Source: QHWF01 sp036848175
Lineage (GTDB): Bacteria > Acidobacteriota > Vicinamibacteria > Vicinamibacterales > CAVVIG01
DNA: 64,000 bases
Reading direction: 5' to 3'
NCBI GenBank assembly: GCA_036848175.1
Contig: DAIUKO010000001.1
Coordinates: 24,307-88,306 of the forward strand
A program made the translations under genes and the position numbers. A model generated the notes under the pieces. It made no database searches and was not told where the DNA came from. It saw only the letters and a program-made list of their open reading frames with translations. Below are positions 56,770 to 64,000 of this stretch, in pieces (within the stretch, counting starts at the first letter, position 1; the number at the start of each line of letters is the position of its first letter).

Positions 56770-59739
56770 ATGACGGCCAGCATGCCAGGCGCCGATCCGC
56801 ACCATCGGCACGCATCGCGCCCGATCCCTCCCACGGCCGTCATCAGCGCGCAGCTCGAGAACATCCTGAACAGCCGCGTGTTCAAGCACGCCGACAACCT
56901 GCGCGACCTGCTGCGTTTCATCGTCCAGGAAACGATGGCCGGCCGCGGCGAGGCGTTGAAGGAGTACCTCCTCGCGGTCACCGTTCTCGGAAAGGATGAA
57001 TCGTTCGATCCCAAAGCCGATTCGATCGTCCGGGCGCAGATGCGCAGGCTGCGCGATCATCTCGATCGCTACTACGCGACCGAAGGTCGGTCCGATCTGG
57101 TTCTCATCGAAATCCCCTACGGCGCGTACATGCCGGCGTTTCGTTTTCGATCGCGCGACGCCGGCGCGCCGGCGGGTACGGACGCCGAGCGCGTCGTCGT
57201 CGGCCGCGATAAGGAGCTGGCCGGTTTGCGAACGGCGTTCGATCTGGCGGCCGCGGGCCAGGGGCGGGTGATCGGTCTCAGCGGAGAACCGGGCATCGGC
57301 AAGACGACCGTCGCGGACACGTGGCTGCGCGAGCTGGCGAAATCAGACGTCGACCACTACCTCGCGCGGGGACGATGCTCGGAGCGGCTGGCCGGCAGCG
57401 AAGCCTATCTTCCGTGGTTGGAAGCGCTCGAGACGCTGTTGCGAGGAAGCGACGAATCGCTGGCCCAGGTCATGAGCGTGATTGCGCCCGCGTGGTACGG
57501 CCAGATCGGCCCTCTGACCGGAAGCTCCTCGACCGAACCGCGCCGTGTGGAAGGTTCGATGGCGTCGCAGGATCGTCTGAAGCGGGAGCTGACCGCGTTC
57601 CTCGAAGAGTTGCAGCGGCAGCGGCCGCTGGTGATCGTGCTCGACGATCTTCACTGGTCCGATGCGTCGACGATCGACATCCTGTCCTATGCCGCAAGCC
57701 GATCCGCATCGCAGCGGGTGCTCGTCGTCGGCACCTACCGTCCCGCGGACGCGATCGCAATCAATCATCCGTTCCTGCGCGTGAAGCTGGAGCTGCAGCT
57801 CCACGGCCTGTACCAGGACATGCCGATGCCGTTTCTCACGAGAACGGACGTCGATCGGTACCTGGAGCTGCGGTTTCCGCAGCATCGCTTTCCCGCGGAG
57901 CTGGCGACGCGAATTCACGACAGAACGGAAGGCAATCCGCTCTTCGTCGCCGACCTCGTACGTTTCCTGCGCGACTGCGGCGCGCTTGCCGAGCGCGAGG
58001 GACGATGGGTGATGGTCGGGCAGCTTCCCGAGCTGGAGCACGAGATCCCGGAGTCAGTGCGCAGCATGGTCGAGAAGAAGATCGCGCAGCTGAGCGAGGA
58101 CGACTATCGGCTGCTGGTCGCCGCCAGCGTGCAAGGCCGCGAGTTCGATTCGGCGGTCGTGTCGAAGGCGCTTGGGCTGAATGCCGCCCTCGTCGAGCAG
58201 CAATTGGACGTGCTGGAGCGCGTCCATTCGTTCGTGCAGCTCCTCGAGGAGCATGAATTCGCCGATCGTACGGTCACGCTGCGCTACCGGTTCGTGCATG
58301 GGCTCTATCAGAATGCGCTCTTCGCGTCGCTGCGGCCGACGCGAAGAGCGTCGTTGAGCGCGGCCGTCGCGGAATCGCTCCTCGGCCACTACCCGCAGCA
58401 CCGCGCGGCGATCGCGTCGCAGCTCGCGATGCTGTTCGAATCGGCACGCGAATTCGCGCGCGCCGCCGAGTACTTTCTCGTGGCGGCGCAGCACGCCGCT
58501 CGCGTGTCCGCCAATCAGGAGACCGTGGTCCTCGCGCGCCGCGGTCTCGACGCGCTCGCCCAACTCCCCGATACGCCTCACCGGGCGCGGCAGGAATTGC
58601 GGCTGCTGACGATCCTTGGGCCGGCGTCGATGGTCACCGTCGGCTACGGTGCGCCGGAGGTGGAGACGATCTACGCGCGGGCGCGGGAGCTTTGCGAGCT
58701 GGTCGGTGATACGCCGCAGCTCTTCCCGATCGTGTGGGGCAACTATCAGTACTGGCTGGCGCGCGCGGAGTATCGAACGGCGCGTGCGTTGGGCGAGCGA
58801 ATGCTGACGCTGGCGGAGAAGGCCGGGGACGCGCGGTGCTTCGTCATGGCGCACCACGCGCTCGCCAACACCGCGGCGTTTTCCGGAGACTTCGAGGAGA
58901 GCCGGGCGCATGTCGAATGCGAGATCGCCGCCTACATGCCGGAGCGCGATCAGTCGCTCGCCGCCGTTTACGGAGGTTACGATCCGCGCTCGACGGCGAT
59001 GAGCGGCAATGCCGGCATTCTGTGGCGCCTCGGCTATCCGGATCTCGCGGTGCAGCGAGGAGACCTGGGGATCGCGCTGGCGCGGGAGATCGGTCACGCC
59101 GGGAGCGTCGCGCTCGCGCTGGCGTTCACCGCGATGGTTCATCAATGGCGTCGGGATACGGAGCGGACGCGCGAGCACGCGGAGGCCGCGCTGTCGGTCA
59201 TCGAACACGAAGGTGGACCGTGGTTCGTGTTCGGAACCGTGTTGCGCGGTTGGGCACTCGCGCATCACGGCGAGGCTGAGGAAGGTATTGCCCGACTCCG
59301 TCAAGGGATCGCCGCCTGGAAGGCGCAGGGTGCGCGCTGCCTCCAGCCGTACTTTCTCGCGCTGCTTGCCGAGGCGTACACGGCGAACGGACAACCCGCG
59401 GAGGCGCTGACCGCACTCGAGGAGGCGCTGGCCGTCACCGCGCAGACGCACGAGGGTTATGCCGCGGCGGAGCTCTATCGACTCGAGGGCGAGCTCATCG
59501 GCGACGCCGATCGAGCCGATGCCTGTTTTCAGCGGGCGATCGAGATCTCCAGACAACAGAAGGCGAGGTCGTTCGAGCTGCGCGCCGTGATGAGCCTGAC
59601 CCGCCTGCATCAACGGCGAGGACAGGCCACCGCGGCGCGAGAGATGCTTGCGGAGGTCTACGGTTGGTTCACCGAAGGATTCGACACGGCCGACTTGAAA
59701 GACGCGGCCGCGCTGATCGCTGGCAGGGACCGATCGTGA
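56770..59739 (+). CDS. AAA ATPase with TPR-like repeats and N-terminal acidobacterial domain (signalling/regulatory)
   Basis: 989 residues in three parts. Residues 20-115 form a domain common in Acidobacteriota (LRDLLRFIVQETMAGRGEAL, KEYLLAVTVLG, DPKADSIVRAQMRRLRD, IEIPYGAYMPAF), usually found at the start of large regulatory proteins. Residues 140-500 form a STAND-like AAA ATPase with Walker A GEPGIGKTT near 172 and Walker B LVIVLDDLHWSD near 287. Residues 520-989 are helical TPR-like repeats rich in Ala and Leu (AAEYFLVAAQHAARVS, ARALGERMLTLAEKAGD). This layout resembles LuxR/adenylate-cyclase-linked ATPases, but no DNA-binding or cyclase domain is visible. It probably senses a ligand through ATP-dependent assembly. 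ATG 56770 or the Met five codons on could be the start. Confidence 0.82.
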   Translation: MTASMPGADPHHRHASRPIPPTAVISAQLENILNSRVFKHADNLRDLLRFIVQETMAGRGEALKEYLLAVTVLGKDESFDPKADSIVRAQMRRLRDHLDRYYATEGRSDLVLIEIPYGAYMPAFRFRSRDAGAPAGTDAERVVVGRDKELAGLRTAFDLAAAGQGRVIGLSGEPGIGKTTVADTWLRELAKSDVDHYLARGRCSERLAGSEAYLPWLEALETLLRGSDESLAQVMSVIAPAWYGQIGPLTGSSSTEPRRVEGSMASQDRLKRELTAFLEELQRQRPLVIVLDDLHWSDASTIDILSYAASRSASQRVLVVGTYRPADAIAINHPFLRVKLELQLHGLYQDMPMPFLTRTDVDRYLELRFPQHRFPAELATRIHDRTEGNPLFVADLVRFLRDCGALAEREGRWVMVGQLPELEHEIPESVRSMVEKKIAQLSEDDYRLLVAASVQGREFDSAVVSKALGLNAALVEQQLDVLERVHSFVQLLEEHEFADRTVTLRYRFVHGLYQNALFASLRPTRRASLSAAVAESLLGHYPQHRAAIASQLAMLFESAREFARAAEYFLVAAQHAARVSANQETVVLARRGLDALAQLPDTPHRARQELRLLTILGPASMVTVGYGAPEVETIYARARELCELVGDTPQLFPIVWGNYQYWLARAEYRTARALGERMLTLAEKAGDARCFVMAHHALANTAAFSGDFEESRAHVECEIAAYMPERDQSLAAVYGGYDPRSTAMSGNAGILWRLGYPDLAVQRGDLGIALAREIGHAGSVALALAFTAMVHQWRRDTERTREHAEAALSVIEHEGGPWFVFGTVLRGWALAHHGEAEEGIARLRQGIAAWKAQGARCLQPYFLALLAEAYTANGQPAEALTALEEALAVTAQTHEGYAAAELYRLEGELIGDADRADACFQRAIEISRQQKARSFELRAVMSLTRLHQRRGQATAAREMLAEVYGWFTEGFDTADLKDAAALIAGRDRS

Positions 59740-59794
59740 TCGGACCGAAGTGCGGCCCCCGGCGGAGCGCCGGAGGCCGTCACCTCGGATGACA

Positions 59795-62116
59795 TCATCT
59801 TCCGCCGCTGCCGCTCAGATCGATCTTGACCGTCCCCTGCGCGCAGTTCGATGGCATCGCGCGCTCGCAGATCTGATAGGTCAGCGTGTGCAGAACCGAG
59901 TTCCTCGATCTGCCGAGGATGTCGACAGAGCCGTCACTGAGGTCGAGCGTGATCATGTTGTTGGCGGGCGAGACCGATACCAGCGACAGGATCACGCTGG
60001 CCGTCGTCACGGCCGCGCCGTTGAGCCGATCGTTCACGAGCACGCTTGCCAGCGCCGTGCTCGCGTTCTTCGACGACGCGCGCACGCTGTAGGACGCGGC
60101 GAAGATCGGCAGCTGCTGGACGCTGACGCTGACGGTCGCGTGAGCACAATTCGAGGGCGTGGCAGCCTCGCACAAGCTGTAGTGCAGCGTGTGCGCGCCC
60201 ACCGGAGTACCGTCGGCGACAGTGACGGCGCCGGTCGCGGTGTTGAGCGCGACGCCCGGGTTCGTCGAGTCGAGCTGCGTCAGGCGGACCCGGCTCAGAA
60301 GAGCGGTCCCGTTGGCAAACGTATCGTTCCCGAGCACGTTGGCGACAGCCGTTCCGCCCGTTCGCAGCGTGGAGCCGGAATCGTCTCCTGCCGTGATCGG
60401 GAATGGATTGACCGTAATCGCGACATCGGCGGTATCGCAATTCGCCGGCGCCGCAGCCTCGCAGATCTTGTAGGTGAGCGTCTGCGCGCCCGGCGCCGTC
60501 CCTTCGGCGACGAAGACCGATCCATTGCTGACGTCGAGCGTGATGCCGTCGCTCGTGGACGAGACTTGAGACAACGTGACCTGTGAAGCGGCCGCCGCGG
60601 CGCCATCGAGCGTATCGTTCGCGAGGACGCTCGCCAGTGCGGTCCACCCGGGAAGCGTGGAGGCGCTGTCGTTCACCGCGTCGATGACGGCTTTCGGCCG
60701 TACCGTCACGGTCACGGCCGCATCGTCGCAGTTCGATGGCGATGCCGCCTCGCAGATCCGGTAGGAGAGCGCGTAGTTTCCGGCTGCCGTATCGGTGGCG
60801 ACGGTGACGGCGCCGGTCAGGGAATCGAGTGCGAGACCCGCCGCGGCCGACAGCTCCGTCAACGTCACGTGCTTCGTCCCGATGCGAATGTTTCCGAGCA
60901 GATCGTTGTCGAGTACGTTGGCGACCGCGGTGCCGCCGAACGTCGAGACCGTGCCGCTGTCGTCGACGGCATCGACGACGTACGGCTTCAACGCAGCCGT
61001 GGCGTCCGGAACGATCGCCAGCGCGCCCGGCACCGGCGACACGGCCGCTGATCTCGAGAAGTCGACCAGATTGGTATTGACGTCGGCGATATCCACGACG
61101 CTGATACGGGGAATGGCCGTGTAAACGGCGCTGCGGTCGGGCGTTACCCCGATACCGGCAGGGTAATTCTGGTACATGTAGGCCACGCCGTCTGCGCCGA
61201 AATCGATGATGCCCGCGATCCCGTCGGTGACGGTGTCGATCACGGCGGCGTAGCGCCCGGGTACGAACCCGGCGCCGTAGCCGGTGTCGACCCAGATATA
61301 GCTGATGCCCACATACGCGCGGCTGCCATCCGGCGTGAATGCAATGGCGCCGGGCAGAGTGAAGAGGTCGATCGTGGCAGTGGCGGTTTCGGACGCCGTG
61401 TCCACGATCAGAAGGTTGCCACCCGCGGAGAACCCGGCGTGCAGAGAGAAGAAGGTATAGACCCCGATATAGGCGCGCTTCCCGTCCGGCGAGAACGCGA
61501 CCGAACTGGCATTGTTCTCGACACCGGGAATGGACTCCAGTTCAGGCGCGAGCGTTTTCAAGATCACGTTGGTCTGCGTGTTGATGACGTGGATTTGTCC
61601 CGCGGCGACGTAGACGCGAGTCCCGTCGGGGCTAATCGCGAGGTCGCCCACAGAACCGATGTTGATGGTGGTGCCAGTGCCAGCGGTGCCATCGGTGCCG
61701 GTGGCTACGACCTCGACCACTCCGGCCGCGGTCATCACGTACAACCACTTGTCGTCCGGGGTCACCGCGAGAGACGAGGGGCCGGCGCCGACCGGAATCT
61801 CCCCGGTGACCAGATCGGTGGAGATGTCGATGATCGAGATCGAACTCGACCCTCCGTTGGCCACGTAGGCGTGCTGCTTGCCTTCCAGCGTGACCGGCGC
61901 GACGACCACGGCCGCCGGGTTAGTGCCGACTGGAATCGTTCCTGCCACCGTTCCGGTCTTCGTATCGATCACCGTGACGAGGTTGGCGCCAGAATTTGTT
62001 ACGTACGCTTTCGTTTGCGCGTCGGTGCGGGCCGCGGTGGCCAGCACGAGCATCGGCACGAAGGTGAGCGCGCAGACACTGAATCTCCAGGGTTGACCTC
62101 CAAGTCGTACCGTCAC
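59795..62116 (-). CDS. Exported YVTN beta-propeller protein with four cadherin/Ig-like repeats
   Basis: A 773-residue secreted protein. A signal peptide (ALTFVPMLVLATAARTDA) precedes a YVTN-type beta-propeller, residues 35-390, with blades such as AYVTNSGANLVTVIDT, TIPVGTNPAAVVV and ISPDGTRVYVAA. Four tandem domains of about 90 residues follow (starts AVDDSG, AVNDSA, AGDDSG and AASYSV), each with a VLxND motif and a conserved Cys pair (ICEAASPSNC, ICEAAAPANC, LCEAATPSNC, ICERAMPSNC). The repeats resemble cadherin-like VCBS/Ig surface modules; the Cys pair probably forms a disulfide. Such proteins are thought to mediate adhesion or surface-layer functions. It has no visible anchor or sorting signal. 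Confidence 0.85.
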   Translation of the reverse strand: MTVRLGGQPWRFSVCALTFVPMLVLATAARTDAQTKAYVTNSGANLVTVIDTKTGTVAGTIPVGTNPAAVVVAPVTLEGKQHAYVANGGSSSISIIDISTDLVTGEIPVGAGPSSLAVTPDDKWLYVMTAAGVVEVVATGTDGTAGTGTTINIGSVGDLAISPDGTRVYVAAGQIHVINTQTNVILKTLAPELESIPGVENNASSVAFSPDGKRAYIGVYTFFSLHAGFSAGGNLLIVDTASETATATIDLFTLPGAIAFTPDGSRAYVGISYIWVDTGYGAGFVPGRYAAVIDTVTDGIAGIIDFGADGVAYMYQNYPAGIGVTPDRSAVYTAIPRISVVDIADVNTNLVDFSRSAAVSPVPGALAIVPDATAALKPYVVDAVDDSGTVSTFGGTAVANVLDNDLLGNIRIGTKHVTLTELSAAAGLALDSLTGAVTVATDTAAGNYALSYRICEAASPSNCDDAAVTVTVRPKAVIDAVNDSASTLPGWTALASVLANDTLDGAAAAASQVTLSQVSSTSDGITLDVSNGSVFVAEGTAPGAQTLTYKICEAAAPANCDTADVAITVNPFPITAGDDSGSTLRTGGTAVANVLGNDTFANGTALLSRVRLTQLDSTNPGVALNTATGAVTVADGTPVGAHTLHYSLCEAATPSNCAHATVSVSVQQLPIFAASYSVRASSKNASTALASVLVNDRLNGAAVTTASVILSLVSVSPANNMITLDLSDGSVDILGRSRNSVLHTLTYQICERAMPSNCAQGTVKIDLSGSGGR

Positions 62117-62325
62117 GAGTATCCTCCTCTGTCGTCAGAGGCACACGCAGGGCAAACTATTGGCCAACGTCCTACACTGTCGCGTTGCGGTGTCAGACTG
62201 CGACGCGCCGATTCATTTCAGGCCGCAGTCGCGCGGTTCTGCGTTGGGGTGGTTTGAACGATCGATCGACGAACGTACTCTATGAACTGGCGTCTCGTAC
62301 GAGATGCGAAAGTTCGTGCAGAAAA

Positions 62326-63864
62326 ATGAAAGCGTTTATTCCAATGAGAGTAATCGCAGCGATGTTCGCGACGTTCGTGTTCGCGATCGGTGCCATCGGA
62401 ACGATGGCCCAGTCGGCGCCGCCAGCGGCGCGCACGCACCTCGTCATCGTCGTCGACGGACTCCGTCCCGACTACATCACGCCGGCGTTGATGCCGCGGC
62501 TCGTCAGGCTGGGACAGCGCGGCATCGTCTTCAACGCGCATCACTCGGTGTTTCCGACGGTGACGCGAGTGAACGCGGCATCGCTCGCGACGGGCACGTA
62601 TCCCGAGAGCCACGGCCTGCTTGGCAACAACGTCTACGTGCCGTCGGTCAATCCAGTGCGCGGCCTCGATACCGGATCGCGTGCGAACCTCGAGCAGATT
62701 GCGCGAGCAGAGCGGTTGCTGACGGCGCCATCGCTCGGTGAGATCCTGCAGCAGGCCGGGCGCAAGATCCTCGCCGTTGGTTCCGGCACGAGCGGTGCTG
62801 CGTTTCTTCTCAATCACACTGTCGCGAACGGCGCGATTCTCCATCACGAGTTCACGCTGCCAACCGCGCTCGCAGCCCACGTGCTCGACGTGCTCGGTCC
62901 GCCTCCGCCGCACGCGCTGCCGAATGCCGCACAGAACCGGCGCGCTGTTGATGCTTACCTGAAGCTTGGCCTCGACGAGATCCATCCGGACGTCACGCTG
63001 ATGTGGATCAGCGATCCCGACACCACGGCTCACACGCGCGGCATCGGCGCGCCGGAGACGCGCCAGTCGCTGACGCTGGCTGATGCGGAAATCGGTCGAA
63101 TCGAGGACACGCTCCAGGCGAAAGGTCTGCTCGCGCGCACGAACCTCATCGTCACCGCGGACCATGGGTTCTCGACGCATACCTCAGCGCTCAAGCTCGA
63201 GTCGCTCGTCGAGCCGTTCGCGCACAACCTGCCGGACGGCTCGCGCGACATCGTCGTGTCGGAGGGCGCGATTTACCTGCGGCCCGGCTCGGGAGACGTT
63301 GTGGCGCCGCGAGTTGCGGCCATCGTCGCGGCGCTGCAGCGGCGCCCTGAGGTTGGCGCGATCTTCACGCGGCCCGGCGCGCGCGGCGGTCCCGAAGGGC
63401 AGGTGCCTGGCACTCTCTCGTACGACGTCGCGCGGTGGAATCACGCGCGCTCCGGGGACATTCTCGTGTCAGCCAACTGGTCGCGAGATGCCAATGACGC
63501 GGGCTATGAGGGGAAGACGGCACAAAACGGAACGGCAGGTCACGGGAGCTCGAGTCCTTACGACATTTATATACCGCTCATCGCGGCGGGACCCGACTTC
63601 CGCGAGCGCGCGGTGAGCGACGCGCCGACCGCGAACGTTGATCTCGCGCCGACGCTGCTCCGGCTGCTCGGCGTGCCGGTGCCCGCGACGATGACGGGAA
63701 GGGTGATTGAGGAAGGGCTACGCGGTGGCCGCGCCGGCGCGATGCCGGTCGCTCACGCCACGGAGACGGTGAAAACGGCGGACGGATCGTACGAGTTGAC
63801 CGCGCACATCTCGATCGCCGCCGGCCATCCCTACCTCGACTACACCGAGGTCAAGCGCCGGTAG
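62326..63864 (+). CDS. Exported alkaline-phosphatase-superfamily phosphodiesterase
   Basis: A 512-residue protein with a signal peptide (VIAAMFATFVFAIGAIGTMA). It belongs to the type I phosphodiesterase/nucleotide pyrophosphatase branch of the alkaline phosphatase superfamily. Metal-site motifs are seen: VIVVDGLRPDYI, nucleophile Thr in HSVFPTVTRVNAAS, TGTYPESHGLLGN, SDPDTTAHTRG and TADHGFSTH. A late PYDIYIPLIAAGP and NVDLAPTLLRLLG match the family C-terminus. It should hydrolyse phosphodiester or pyrophosphate bonds outside the cytoplasm. ATG 62326 gives a normal signal peptide; a second ATG at 62344 would also do. It is divergent from the beta-propeller gene across a 209-bp spacer in which no clear promoter was found. 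Confidence 0.88.
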   Translation: MKAFIPMRVIAAMFATFVFAIGAIGTMAQSAPPAARTHLVIVVDGLRPDYITPALMPRLVRLGQRGIVFNAHHSVFPTVTRVNAASLATGTYPESHGLLGNNVYVPSVNPVRGLDTGSRANLEQIARAERLLTAPSLGEILQQAGRKILAVGSGTSGAAFLLNHTVANGAILHHEFTLPTALAAHVLDVLGPPPPHALPNAAQNRRAVDAYLKLGLDEIHPDVTLMWISDPDTTAHTRGIGAPETRQSLTLADAEIGRIEDTLQAKGLLARTNLIVTADHGFSTHTSALKLESLVEPFAHNLPDGSRDIVVSEGAIYLRPGSGDVVAPRVAAIVAALQRRPEVGAIFTRPGARGGPEGQVPGTLSYDVARWNHARSGDILVSANWSRDANDAGYEGKTAQNGTAGHGSSSPYDIYIPLIAAGPDFRERAVSDAPTANVDLAPTLLRLLGVPVPATMTGRVIEEGLRGGRAGAMPVAHATETVKTADGSYELTAHISIAAGHPYLDYTEVKRR

Positions 63865-63946
63865 AGCTCCGCGCGTCCGCGTGTCACACCCGCCACCGGT
63901 CGGTCGTCCTATCAGTCGTGAGGCGCCGGATGCCGCCGCGCCTCGC

Positions 63947-64000
63947 GGTCAGACCACGGTCAGACCACGGTCAGACCACGGTCAGACCGCGGTCAGACCA
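63947..64000. repeat. 11-bp tandem repeat with palindromic core, cut by the window end
   Basis: Units of GGTCAGACCAC start at 63947, 63958, 63969, 63980 (CGC variant) and 63991 (10 bp before the edge). The core GGTCAGACC is a palindrome, and the 11-bp period is close to one helical turn, so every core faces the same side of the DNA. The array may continue beyond the window. It lies about 80 bp after the phosphodiesterase stop. Confidence 0.85.

Noticed and set aside
1..64000. tRNA, rRNA, integrase or transposase genes marking an island
   Set aside because: None was seen on reading both strands. A scan with tRNA and covariance models would be needed to exclude small RNAs.

Overview
The window looks like a chromosomal contig from a GC-rich member of the Acidobacteriota, probably near the Vicinamibacteria. 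It carries an orphan MacB-like permease of the ADOP type common in that phylum, an Oar-like TonB-dependent receptor with an N-terminal carboxypeptidase-regulatory domain, an ARPP-1-type exported protein, and an ATPase/TPR protein whose N-terminal domain is frequent in Acidobacteriota. Two runs of exactly 100 N (33581-33680 and 42937-43036) are scaffold gaps of unknown true length, so the source is a draft or metagenome assembly.

About three quarters of the window (1 to about 49.7 kb) is one large NRPS/PKS biosynthetic region with two diverging arms. The leftward arm (9873 down to 1) reads ADOP permease, DUF4097-like membrane protein, class I SAM methyltransferase, then an NRPS that runs off the left edge (half-C, A, T, C, A...). 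The rightward arm (10063 to about 49660) reads MFS exporter, MbtH-like protein, ABC ATPase, two ABC-2 permeases, a 310-bp nested inverted repeat, a B12-type radical SAM enzyme, a giant six-module NRPS interrupted by a gap, a one-module PKS (KS-AT-KR-DH-ACP), a free-standing enoyl reductase, a final NRPS module with thioesterase, a type II thioesterase and a DUF1772 membrane protein. Most genes overlap by 4 bp (ATGA/GTGA), so this arm is probably one operon.

Reading the adenylation-pocket residues by eye, the first five modules of the giant NRPS all give DLTKVGEVGK, the Asn-type code; the sixth gives VDWVVSLADK, a beta-alanine-type code. The PKS module plus the trans enoyl reductase could then extend beta-alanine by two fully reduced carbons, and the last module adds one more residue before release. 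The leftward NRPS gives an Ala-like and a Pro-like code. The inferred product is therefore an asparagine-rich hybrid peptide with a flexible omega-amino acid unit in its backbone. I do not recognise a known compound with this plan.

From 49.7 kb on the genes look like ordinary accessory or housekeeping genes: ARPP-1 protein, exported truncated-globin-like protein, hypothetical membrane-anchored protein, Oar-like receptor, PHP-domain metallohydrolase, ATPase/TPR regulator, beta-propeller surface protein and an alkaline-phosphatase-superfamily enzyme. Palindromic and tandem short repeats are scattered through the window, several of them inserted in frame inside the NRPS gene. I saw no tRNA, rRNA, CRISPR array, transposase or integrase.
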